Of a stretch of 64,000 nt of DNA, positions 22,091-31,847 are shown piece by piece. Source of the stretch: Aquificota bacterium (GTDB lineage: Bacteria; Aquificota; Aquificia; Aquificales; Aquificaceae); the NCBI GenBank assembly GCA_018771605.1, contig CP076324.1:1341700-1405699 (forward strand). The letters run 5' to 3'. Positions within the stretch are counted from its first letter, which is position 1, and the number at the start of each line of letters is the position of its first letter. Position numbers and translations under genes: made by a program. The notes beneath the pieces were generated by a model that was not told where the DNA came from, did no database searches, and was given only the letters and a program-made list of their open reading frames with translations.

Positions 22091-24726
22091 TTCCTTTCCC
22101 CCAATATCTTGTCCGATATTCTTTCAAAGCTTCCCGTCTCCAGACTGCAGTGCATACCACACTCCTTAGGAGCTCCCACTTCCCACCACCATCTTCCTAC
22201 CCTTGGGTCCTCATAGGGAGCCACAGGCCTGGTGCAAGGTGAACATCCTATGCTTCTGTAGCCCTTCTCGTAGAGCTCGCTATATGGCACTCCCTTTTCC
22301 TTTATGTACTTCCACACATCCCTTTCCGTCCAATCTACCAAGGGGTTTACCTTTACTATCTGTCCGTGGTCATGGTCCACTTCAATCTTCATAAGGTTGT
22401 GCCTGCTTGCCCATTGTTCCCTTCTCAGGCCTGTGATCCAGGCATCCACCTGATTTAAAGCCCTCAAAAGGGGCCTCACCTTCCTTATATGACAGCAGAG
22501 GTGTCTGAGCTCCACAGACCTGTAAAAGAGGTTTACGCCAAACCTCCTTACCATATCCTCCACCTCTTCCTTGTCTGGGAAGTAAACCTCTATCCTTATG
22601 CCGTAGACCTCATAGACCTTTTCCATAAGCCTGTAGGTCTCCTCATGAAGCCTTCCCGTATCAACGGTAAAGACCCTGACCTGTGGGTTTATCCTGTAAG
22701 CCATATCAAGGATCACCATGTCCTCTGCCTGACCGCTCCAGGCTATGTAGAGCCTTGGATGAAAGTTCTCTATGGCCCAGGCTATTACATCTTGTGCCGG
22801 CCTTCCTTCATACTCAATGGCGAGCTCATGAAGCTCAAGCTCGTCATACATGGGTGCACCTCCCGCAAGGGCTGGATATATGGCTATCTCATCCCCTTCC
22901 TTAAGAGGAGTATCAAGGCCCTGCAAGAACTTTATGTCCTCCTCATTCAAAAAGACCTTTATGTAAGGCTTTAGCTCACCCCTTTCATCAATGGCCCTTC
23001 CACGAAAATCTTTAAACTCCTCCTCAAGCTTCAAAAGAGCTTCTCTCACTGTCTTAGCTTCCACCTCCACCTCAGAAAGCCCACCGAAAAACCTGCTTAT
23101 GGGCCCAAATAGTCTTACTCTTACCTTCCCCCTCTCCTCTTGCACCACCGCCTTTCCACCTTGCATAATGCTCAAGAGCTCCTCATCAGAATAAGACCTC
23201 ACAAACTCCTGAAAGTTTTTGTGTCCAGAGCCTTTGTAGACCAGTATAAGCCTCTCTATGTACTCCTTTGCCAAGGGCAGCGGCACCTTTTTTGCCACTA
23301 TCCTACCTATGTTTGCATACTTTCCATAGCCACCTCCTAGCACTATGTTTACCGCGCTCTCCACGCTTCCGTCGGGATGTCTTATGTGGGTGGCCTGAAG
23401 CCCTATGTCGTTTAGCCAATGGTGAGCGCAGGCATGGGGACAGCCATCCACACCTATGGCAATATCTCCCACATCTCCAGGCCTTTCCTCAAGATAGTTT
23501 AAAAGTTCCAAAAAGAACTCCTTTGAGGAGCCAACGGAGTAGTTGCAGAAGGGGTCGCTTGTGCAGGCTATGGATATGCCCCTTGATATGCTCTTTTTGA
23601 GGCTAAAGCCTATCTCTTCCATCCTTCTTAGCACATGGTCAAGCTCCTCTCTTGGTATATGGGTCAGTATGAGGTTCTGCCTCTGAGAAACCCTTATGGA
23701 GAGGTTTAGGTCCTGTGCAAGCTCTGCCACCTTTATGAGCTGGCTGCCGGATACCCTACCTGCCTCCACAGGAAAGCCTGCATAGAAAAGGCCCTCCTCC
23801 TTCTGCTCTCCTATTCCCACATGGAAGTTCCTGCCTATGGCCGCTGGCTCCTCCTTGATAAGCTCTGGGCTAAAGCTTAGCCTTTCAAGGAGCAATTCTC
23901 TAAAGCCTTCTATCCCAACCTTGTCTATGAAGTACTTTATCCTTGCCCTTACAAAGGACCTTCTGTTTTCTGGATCCTCGCTCCATATGTCCACCACAGC
24001 CTTGGCTACTTCTAGGACTTTTCCCTTTGGTACAAATAGGCCTAGCTTTCTTGCAAGCCTTGGCGTTGAAGAAAGCCCACCACCCACCCAAACTGCAAAG
24101 CCCTCAACACCATCTTTTACCATGCCCACAAAGGCAAGGTCGTGCATCTCTGGACAGTTGCAATGGTAAGGACAGCTTGAAAGGGTTATCTTAAACTTCC
24201 TAGGCAGGTTAAAGTATTCCCTGTTTTCTGGATTGTGGAAAAAGCCCTCAAGCTCCTCTATGCATCCTTCAACGTCAAAAAGCTCATATTTATCTACGCC
24301 TGAAACGGGACAGCTGGTTATGTTCCTTACCGTATCACCACAGGCCCCTATGGGGAAAAGCCCAACGCTGGAAAGCCTTTCAAAGACCCAGGGTAGGTCA
24401 TCAAGCCTTATTCCATGCATTTGAATATCCTGCCTTGTGGTGAGCTCCGCATAATCATTAAAGCTTTTGGCAAGCTCCCCAATCACTCTCAGCTGGTCTG
24501 GCTTTACCTTTCCACCGGGCAGTTTAATCCTCAGCATGAAGTAGCCTATGCGTGGTTTATCATGATAGAGGCCGTACCATTGAAGGCGCACAAGGTCCTC
24601 TTCTGGGACCCTCTCATAGCCCTCCTTTATAAGCCTTGGAAGCTCTTCAATTATATCAAGGGGGTGCTTTTCTGCCTTAAGCTTTTCCCTTGGATTCTTG
24701 TCTATAACCTCTTCCCAAAGCTTCAT
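22087..24726 (-). CDS. Sulfite reductase - sulfur carrier (MoaD-like) - APS reductase fusion
   Basis: One 879-residue frame joins three functions. Residues 1 to about 525 are a siroheme/[4Fe-4S] sulfite (or nitrite) reductase: TTRQDIQMHGI, TSCPVSGVDKYELF, and cluster ligands in CTSDPFC (near 387) and GCPHAC (near 428). Residues about 532-623 are a MoaD/ThiS-type beta-grasp domain (KVRVRLFGPISRFFGG to YPALAGG), ending in the Gly-Gly that is thiocarboxylated in free carriers. Residues 626-879 are a CysH-type APS reductase with the extra cluster cysteines (CCHIRKVRP near 744, CSPC near 828) and the catalytic ECGMHC near 856. The start has AGGAGGT 7 bases upstream. It heads the operon with cobA and sat, giving sulfate to sulfide. 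Confidence 0.93.
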   Translation of the reverse strand: MKLWEEVIDKNPREKLKAEKHPLDIIEELPRLIKEGYERVPEEDLVRLQWYGLYHDKPRIGYFMLRIKLPGGKVKPDQLRVIGELAKSFNDYAELTTRQDIQMHGIRLDDLPWVFERLSSVGLFPIGACGDTVRNITSCPVSGVDKYELFDVEGCIEELEGFFHNPENREYFNLPRKFKITLSSCPYHCNCPEMHDLAFVGMVKDGVEGFAVWVGGGLSSTPRLARKLGLFVPKGKVLEVAKAVVDIWSEDPENRRSFVRARIKYFIDKVGIEGFRELLLERLSFSPELIKEEPAAIGRNFHVGIGEQKEEGLFYAGFPVEAGRVSGSQLIKVAELAQDLNLSIRVSQRQNLILTHIPREELDHVLRRMEEIGFSLKKSISRGISIACTSDPFCNYSVGSSKEFFLELLNYLEERPGDVGDIAIGVDGCPHACAHHWLNDIGLQATHIRHPDGSVESAVNIVLGGGYGKYANIGRIVAKKVPLPLAKEYIERLILVYKGSGHKNFQEFVRSYSDEELLSIMQGGKAVVQEERGKVRVRLFGPISRFFGGLSEVEVEAKTVREALLKLEEEFKDFRGRAIDERGELKPYIKVFLNEEDIKFLQGLDTPLKEGDEIAIYPALAGGAPMYDELELHELAIEYEGRPAQDVIAWAIENFHPRLYIAWSGQAEDMVILDMAYRINPQVRVFTVDTGRLHEETYRLMEKVYEVYGIRIEVYFPDKEEVEDMVRRFGVNLFYRSVELRHLCCHIRKVRPLLRALNQVDAWITGLRREQWASRHNLMKIEVDHDHGQIVKVNPLVDWTERDVWKYIKEKGVPYSELYEKGYRSIGCSPCTRPVAPYEDPRVGRWWWEVGAPKECGMHCSLETGSFERISDKILGERK
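22849..22864 (-). promoter_or_regulatory. Internal Shine-Dalgarno and in-frame start for the APS reductase domain
   Basis: The codons for Gly622-Gly623 of the carrier domain read GGGAGGTG on the minus strand (22857-22864), a near-perfect Shine-Dalgarno sequence, and 5-6 bases later comes the in-frame ATG of Met626 (22849-22851), the first residue of the CysH domain. Free APS reductase of 254 residues could therefore be made from the same message. That it is used is an inference. Confidence 0.6.
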
Positions 24727-24842
24727 ATTACCAACCTCCTAACCAGGTTTATGCAAAATGCATGCCAGCAGAAAAGTCTCAAAAAGGTAAGGATTTTTCA
24801 AGTCTATCTGACCTATCTCATGTATATTTTGTAAACAATCTG

Positions 24843-24848
24843 TATAAT
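24843..24848 (+). promoter_or_regulatory. -10 box, leaderless start of the sigma-54 activator gene
   Basis: TATAAT lies 8 bases before ATG 24857, with no Shine-Dalgarno sequence and no clear -35 box. The transcript would begin at or within a base or two of the start codon. The divergent sulfate operon starts 131 bases away on the other side. Confidence 0.55.
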
Positions 24849-24856
24849 CAATAAAC

Positions 24857-26206
24857 ATGAAATATATTATCCTTTATACAAAGGACAAGGGCTTAAAGGT
24901 GGAAGGCCTAAAAACCGTTGAAGAGTTCCCAGAGGACCTAAGGAACTCCATAGTTATCTTGGATGTGGATACAGTCGGGCTCTCATCACTGCCAGACCTT
25001 AAAGAGGATGGAAACTTGGTTATAGCCATAACGGGAAGAACTTTGCCTGGATATACCATGAAGCTTATGAGCCTTGGCTTTTATGACGTGCTTCTAAAGC
25101 CTGTAAATCCTAAGGAGCTAAGGGAGGTAATTGAAAAAGCTAAGGGCGAGCTCTACCACAGAGAAGAAGTGATACCTATAGTTTACAGCGAAGAGGACCT
25201 CTCTGGAGACCTATGTAAGGAGCTATGTTCCATAATAGGGAACTCTGAGGGGAGGATGAAGGAGGTTTTAAAGACCATTGGGAAGGTGGCACCCTTGGAT
25301 GTGCCAGTTTTAATAACGGGTGAGACTGGTGTGGGGAAGGAGTTTTTTGCAAAGGCCCTTTGGAAGCTCTCCAGAAGGTGGAATGGACCCTTTTTGGCCA
25401 TAAACTGCTCTGCGGTGCCACCGGAGCTGTTTGAGGCTGAGCTTTTTGGATACGAAAGAGGAGCCTTTACAGGAGCTTCTACCTCTAAGGCTGGCCTTAT
25501 AGAGATGGCGAAAGGTGGCGTGCTATTTTTGGATGAGGTGGGAGACCTGCCTTTGGTCCTACAGCCAAAGCTTTTAAGGGTACTACAGGAGAAGAAGGTA
25601 AGGAGGCTTGGAAGCACAAAGGAGGTACCCTGCGACTTTAGGCTCATCTGCGCTACCAATAAAGATATAAAGAGTTTGGTAAAGGAGGGTCTCTTTAGGG
25701 AGGACCTTTACTACAGGATAAGTGTAGTGCATATACATATACCACCTTTAAGAGAGAGGAAGGAAGACATACCCATTTTACTCAACTGCATAGTAGGGAA
25801 CCTATCTACCGAGATGGGAAAGAGGATAAGGGGCTATACAAGGGACTTTTTGGAGAAGGTGCTTAGCTACAGCTGGCCCGGTAATGTGAGGGAGATGGAG
25901 AATATGCTAAGAAGGGCCATAGCCTTAAGCGATGGTGATGTTTTAAGGGGTAAGGATTTGGAGCTTGTGGCGGAGGAATATAAGCCACGGGACATTGACA
26001 GGGTTGTAAGGATGGAGGTAAAAAGGCTCATAGAAGCTGGTGAGAGGGACATATACCGTAAGCTTTTAGACAGCGTAGCCTACGCCATAGTAGAAGAAGC
26101 CTTTTCAGTCCTTGGTAAAAACCAGTCTAAAACGGCCAAGGTTTTAGGTATAAACAGGATAACCCTTAGAAAGCTTTTAAAGGATAAGGCTACTCCTTTA
26201 ACTTAG
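24857..26206 (+). CDS. Sigma-54-dependent activator with degenerate receiver domain
   Basis: The 449-residue protein is an NtrC-type enhancer-binding activator. The AAA+ domain has Walker A GETGVGKE (near 153), the sigma-54 contact loop GAFTGA (near 202), Walker B GGVLFLDEVGDL and the R-finger region. A Fis-type helix-turn-helix is at the C-terminus (NQSKTAKVLGINRITLRKLL). The N-terminal 100 residues follow a receiver fold with an Asp in VILDVDTVG, but the acidic pair normally at the start is missing (MKYIILYTKDKG), so phosphorylation may not occur. It is divergent from the sulfate assimilation operon and could regulate it, though sigma-54 promoters were not found there. Confidence 0.88.
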   Translation: MKYIILYTKDKGLKVEGLKTVEEFPEDLRNSIVILDVDTVGLSSLPDLKEDGNLVIAITGRTLPGYTMKLMSLGFYDVLLKPVNPKELREVIEKAKGELYHREEVIPIVYSEEDLSGDLCKELCSIIGNSEGRMKEVLKTIGKVAPLDVPVLITGETGVGKEFFAKALWKLSRRWNGPFLAINCSAVPPELFEAELFGYERGAFTGASTSKAGLIEMAKGGVLFLDEVGDLPLVLQPKLLRVLQEKKVRRLGSTKEVPCDFRLICATNKDIKSLVKEGLFREDLYYRISVVHIHIPPLRERKEDIPILLNCIVGNLSTEMGKRIRGYTRDFLEKVLSYSWPGNVREMENMLRRAIALSDGDVLRGKDLELVAEEYKPRDIDRVVRMEVKRLIEAGERDIYRKLLDSVAYAIVEEAFSVLGKNQSKTAKVLGINRITLRKLLKDKATPLT

Positions 26207-26314
26207 CGTTGGGAGTATTCCTTGATATGCCAGGGAGCCTCCTCATGAAGGTTGTTTCAAGCTCTTCAAGGGCATTAGCCAGTTCTAACCACTTTAGGTT
26301 TATAGTATATTCCT

Positions 26315-26959
26315 ATGAAAAAAGTGGCAAGCTATTTCATACATTCAAGCAAAGAGCCAGAAGTTTATCTTATCAGGTTTTTAAAAAGACTCTTTAAGCT
26401 TTTTCTAAACAAAGAGAGGCTCTGCCATGTGGCCCTTGCGGGCGGTAAAACACCCCTTGACCTCTACAGAATCTTATCAAAGGAAAAGCTCTTGTGGGAT
26501 AGGTTAAGGTTTTATCTTAGCGATGAAAGGTATGTGCCTCTATCTTCCGAGCTTAGCAACTACAAAAACATAAAAGAAGCCCTTGGAGAAAGGGCAAGAC
26601 TGGCCTTCTTTAAAACGGAGATGCCACCAGAGGAATGCGCCATGGATTATAGCCTTCAGCTTCCAGAAAGACTGCATATAGCCTTACTTGGAGTAGGCAA
26701 AGACGGGCATACTGCCTCTTTGTTTCCCAAAGTAGAATGTGAAGATGTAAGCCCGAAGGTGTGCCTAAGTAAGTCCCCCGATGGGCTTTTGAGGCTTTCT
26801 TTGAAGGAGGAATACCTAAATAGGTCCTGTGCGGTCATATTCTTTTTAAAGGGTGAGGAAAAAAGAAAAGCCCTTGAGGCCATGCTAAGGGGTGAAGACA
26901 TTCCGGCAAGTAGGATAAGAGGTAGCCTAAGAACATATATCTTCACCGACCTTTTATAA
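26315..26959 (+). CDS. pgl: 6-phosphogluconolactonase
   Basis: The 214-residue enzyme hydrolyses 6-phosphogluconolactone in the pentose phosphate route. The family signatures are ALAGGKTPLDLYRIL, FYLSDERYVPL and IALLGVGKDGHTASLFP, all intact. The start at 26315 follows a TATATT box about 6 bases upstream with no ribosome-binding site. The preceding 108 bases contain no gene. It lies 7 bases before the next gene, and its stop TAA is part of the TATAAT box in front of that gene. No glucose-6-phosphate dehydrogenase is adjacent. Confidence 0.9.
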   Translation: MKKVASYFIHSSKEPEVYLIRFLKRLFKLFLNKERLCHVALAGGKTPLDLYRILSKEKLLWDRLRFYLSDERYVPLSSELSNYKNIKEALGERARLAFFKTEMPPEECAMDYSLQLPERLHIALLGVGKDGHTASLFPKVECEDVSPKVCLSKSPDGLLRLSLKEEYLNRSCAVIFFLKGEEKRKALEAMLRGEDIPASRIRGSLRTYIFTDLL

Positions 26960-26960
26960 T
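26955..26960 (+). promoter_or_regulatory. -10 box overlapping the pgl stop codon
   Basis: TATAAT contains the pgl TAA stop and ends 6 bases before ATG 26967. No Shine-Dalgarno sequence is present. The downstream regulator may have its own leaderless transcript. Confidence 0.5.
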
Positions 26961-26966
26961 TTTCTC

Positions 26967-28307
26967 ATGGAAGTGAACATCCTTGTGGTGGATGATGAGA
27001 AGGCAATAAGGGATACTTTAAAGGGCATACTTGAGGAGGAGGGCTACAGGGTCTTTACAGCAGAAAGCATAAAGTCTATGAAGGTATTGGTTGAAAAAAG
27101 CTACTTTCACTGCGTTCTTTTAGACCTTTGGCTTCCCGATGGAAATGGGCTAGATTATATAAGCTATCTTAAAGAAAATCTTCCAGGATCCGCCATCATA
27201 GTAATAACAGGCCACGGCAAAAGCGAGCATGCCGTAAGGGCTGTAAAAGAGGGAGCTTACGACTTTTTGGAAAAGCCCTTTTCAATGGATAGACTTCTGC
27301 TAACCATAGAAAAGGCACTCAAAGAGACCATAAGGTCAAGAAGGGAAAAGGATGAAGATGAGATTTTGGGTGAAAGCAAGCAGATGCTGTATGTGAAGGA
27401 GTTAATTAACAAGATAGCCAAAACGGATGCCAGCGTTCTTATAATAGGTGAAAGCGGAACAGGTAAGGAGCTTGTGGCAAGAAGCATACACAGGCTGTCA
27501 AACAGGTCCGAAGGACCCTTTATAGACATAAACTGTGCGGGACTGCCAGAAGACCTTGTGGAGGCAGAGCTTTTTGGTTATGAGAAGGGAGCCTTTACCT
27601 CAGCCACTCATAGAAAGCTGGGAAAGCTTGAGCTTGCCCATGGTGGCACCTTGTTCCTTGATGAAATATCCGAACTAAGCCCAAGGGCTCAGGCCAAGCT
27701 TTTGAGAGTTTTGGAGACAAAGGAGTTTACAAGGCTTGGAGGCACTCAAACCATAAGGTCCGACTTTAGGCTCATATGCGCCTCAAACAAGGACTTAAAA
27801 GAGGAGGTAAAAAAAGGCAAGTTCAGAGAAGACCTTTACCATAGGATATCCACCTTTTTAATAAGCCTTCCACCCCTTAGAGAAAGGGGTAATGATATTC
27901 TCCTTCTTACAGAATACTTTTTAGGCTACTACCTTAGGAAGTATGGCAAACCCAACAAGTATTTGAGTGAAGATGCAAAAAGGCTTTTGCTTACCTACCA
28001 ATGGAAGGGCAACGTCAGAGAGCTAAAAAACCTTATGGAAAGGCTTGCCATATTGCATGAAGGATCCCAGATAACAGAAAAGGACCTTAGATATCTCCTC
28101 GGCTTTGAACACCACCCTGAGGATATAAACTCACTCCTTTTGGAAAAGGACCTAAGAAAGGCAAGACAGGAGTTTGAAAGGATATTTATAGAGAGAAAGC
28201 TAAGAGAATATGATTATGACCTCAAAAGAACTGCGGAAGCCATAGGCATAGACCTGTCTAACCTCTACAGAAAGATAAGGCAATACGGCATAGAGGTTGG
28301 AATATAA
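26967..28307 (+). CDS. NtrC-family sigma-54 response regulator
   Basis: The 446-residue protein has an intact receiver (ILVVDDEKAIRDTL, phospho-acceptor Asp near residue 53 in LLDLWLPDG), an AAA+ domain with Walker A GESGTGKE (near 160) and Walker B GGTLFLDEISEL, and a Fis-type helix-turn-helix near the end (DLKRTAEAIGIDLSNLYRKI). The sigma-54 contact loop reads GAFTSA instead of the usual GAFTGA. No sensor kinase is adjacent. The general layout is like NtrC/NtrX/AtoC; the target is unknown. guaB starts 7 bases downstream. Confidence 0.9.
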   Translation: MEVNILVVDDEKAIRDTLKGILEEEGYRVFTAESIKSMKVLVEKSYFHCVLLDLWLPDGNGLDYISYLKENLPGSAIIVITGHGKSEHAVRAVKEGAYDFLEKPFSMDRLLLTIEKALKETIRSRREKDEDEILGESKQMLYVKELINKIAKTDASVLIIGESGTGKELVARSIHRLSNRSEGPFIDINCAGLPEDLVEAELFGYEKGAFTSATHRKLGKLELAHGGTLFLDEISELSPRAQAKLLRVLETKEFTRLGGTQTIRSDFRLICASNKDLKEEVKKGKFREDLYHRISTFLISLPPLRERGNDILLLTEYFLGYYLRKYGKPNKYLSEDAKRLLLTYQWKGNVRELKNLMERLAILHEGSQITEKDLRYLLGFEHHPEDINSLLLEKDLRKARQEFERIFIERKLREYDYDLKRTAEAIGIDLSNLYRKIRQYGIEVGI

Positions 28308-28308
28308 T
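28303..28308 (+). promoter_or_regulatory. -10 box overlapping the stop codon before guaB
   Basis: TATAAT includes the TAA stop of the response regulator and ends 6 bases before the guaB ATG at 28315. No Shine-Dalgarno sequence is visible. Confidence 0.5.
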
Positions 28309-28311
28309 TAA

Positions 28312-30227
<1,916 letters not shown>

Positions 30228-30265
30228 CATACCCCTCCTGTCAGGATATTATAACATAATCTTTC

Positions 30266-30790
30266 TTAATGCATCACAGATTCTATTTCCTTTAATATTT
30301 TTTTGTAAAACTCAAGCGGCTTGTTAATGTAATCAAAGTGTTCTTCAGTGCCTCCAACACCTACTATTGTTATAGTTCCATAATTCAATAGTTTACCAAG
30401 AGTGCTTTGATATACGAATATTGATTCAATCCTGTTTAAATACATTTCTAAGGACAATCTTCCCATCCAATCTTTCTTAATAATTATCCGTTTATTTGTA
30501 ATTATAAATTCTGAGTTTTTGTAATCCATTAGATATGAGATAGCCTCGAATAGTACAGCTAAGAGAAGCAAAAGTATTATTATCGTAAATATAGATGCAA
30601 ATGCTAATAAGGTGCGGTACTGTTTTATAGTTGATATAATACTTTCTCCAAAAGTAAGCGACAAATAACCTAATAACAATATTATGCAAATACCAACTAA
30701 ACCCCAAGAAATTCCATAAATAACCATAATCCAGTGCAACCCTGTCCTATAGATTATAAACTCTTCATTCATTAAGTCTTTCTTTTCCAT
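30266..30790 (-). CDS. Membrane protein with bacterial PH domain (copy 2)
   Basis: The 174-residue paralogue of the gene at 29757-30227 has the same plan: FIIYRTGLHWIMV, two membrane segments, SEFIITNKRIIIKKDWMGR, MYLNRIESIFVYQSTLGKLL and YGTITIVGVGGT. The pair arose by tandem duplication and has diverged mainly in the membrane part. The two stand head to tail with 35-40 bases between. GGAGTGGGG lies 14-20 bases before the ATG, which is far for a ribosome-binding site. Partners and role are unknown. Confidence 0.78.
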   Translation of the reverse strand: MEKKDLMNEEFIIYRTGLHWIMVIYGISWGLVGICIILLLGYLSLTFGESIISTIKQYRTLLAFASIFTIIILLLLLAVLFEAISYLMDYKNSEFIITNKRIIIKKDWMGRLSLEMYLNRIESIFVYQSTLGKLLNYGTITIVGVGGTEEHFDYINKPLEFYKKILKEIESVMH

Positions 30791-30842
30791 AGCTTACGAA
30801 TCCCCACTCCAATCATAGTATTTTAACATATGGAAAATCTAC

Positions 30843-31847
30843 CTACAATATCAACATCCCATCCCCATAGCTGTAAAACCTATACCTTTCTTTTATAGCC
30901 TCTTGGTAAGCCCTCAAAATAAACTCCCTTCCTCCAAAGGCACAAACAAGGAAAAGGAGGGAGGACTTTGGAAGGTGAAAGTTGGTGATAAGGGCATCCA
31001 CCATCTTAAAGGCATAGCCTGGGTATATGTAAAGGTCTGTCCAGCCTTCAAAGGGTTCAAAGCCTGCAGTTTCCAAGGCCCTTACCACCGTGGTGCCTAC
31101 GGCTATCACCCTTTTGCCCCTTTTCTTTGTTTCCTTTATAAGCTCAATTGTCTCTTTTGGCACACTTACATACTCCGGGTCTACCCTGTGAAGCTCCACC
31201 TCATCCACCTTTACCGGTTTGAAGGTTCCATAGGAGACATGTAGGGTTATAAAAGCTTTTTTAATCCCATACTCTTCCAGCCTTTTTAAAAGCTCTTTTG
31301 AAAAGTGGAGGCTTGCGGTGGGCGCAGCCACAGAGCCTTCTATCTGTGCAAAGACCGTTTGATAATAGACCCTGTCTATGGGTTCCTCCTCACGCCTTAG
31401 GTAGGGTGGTATGGGTATTTTGCCATACTTGTCAAGGGCCTTGAGTGGGTCTTCTGACAGGAGCTTTACCTTAAACTTGCCACCCTCCACATGCTCCAAC
31501 ACCTCCACTATCAGACCCTCACCAACATATATCTGCAATCCCTCCTTTATATTCTTCCCACCTATCAAGGCATACCACTCTTCTTTTGTGATAAAGTCTG
31601 TAAGGAGCACCTCCACCTTTCCACCGGTGGGCTTCTTTCCGTATAGCCTTGCGGGCAAAACCTTTGAGTTGTTAAAGACCAAAAGGTCCCCTTCTTCTAA
31701 ATAGAGTGGTAGGTTCCAAAATATGTCATGCTTTATGCTTTGGTTCTTTCTGTTTAGGACCATAAGCCTTGCATTGTGCCTTGGTGTAATTGGATACTTG
31801 GCTATTAGTTCTTCTGGCAGGTGGTAGTCAAAGTCTTCTACTTTCAT
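30843..31847 (-). CDS. queA: S-adenosylmethionine:tRNA ribosyltransferase-isomerase
   Basis: QueA transfers the ribosyl part of SAM to 7-aminomethyl-7-deazaguanine in tRNA, forming epoxyqueuosine. The 334-residue protein shows the family motifs FDYHLPEELIAKYP, PARLYGKKPTGGKVEVLLT and TASLHFSKELL, and ends in the conserved YRFYSYGDGMLI. It overlaps the antiporter gene by 4 bases. No other queuosine genes are in the window. Confidence 0.96.
   Translation of the reverse strand: MKVEDFDYHLPEELIAKYPITPRHNARLMVLNRKNQSIKHDIFWNLPLYLEEGDLLVFNNSKVLPARLYGKKPTGGKVEVLLTDFITKEEWYALIGGKNIKEGLQIYVGEGLIVEVLEHVEGGKFKVKLLSEDPLKALDKYGKIPIPPYLRREEEPIDRVYYQTVFAQIEGSVAAPTASLHFSKELLKRLEEYGIKKAFITLHVSYGTFKPVKVDEVELHRVDPEYVSVPKETIELIKETKKRGKRVIAVGTTVVRALETAGFEPFEGWTDLYIYPGYAFKMVDALITNFHLPKSSLLFLVCAFGGREFILRAYQEAIKERYRFYSYGDGMLIL

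Noticed and set aside
23155-23190. Second internal start inside the fusion gene for a free carrier domain
   Set aside because: GAGGAG lies 12 bases before the only in-frame ATG (23164-23166), too far for a convincing ribosome-binding site.
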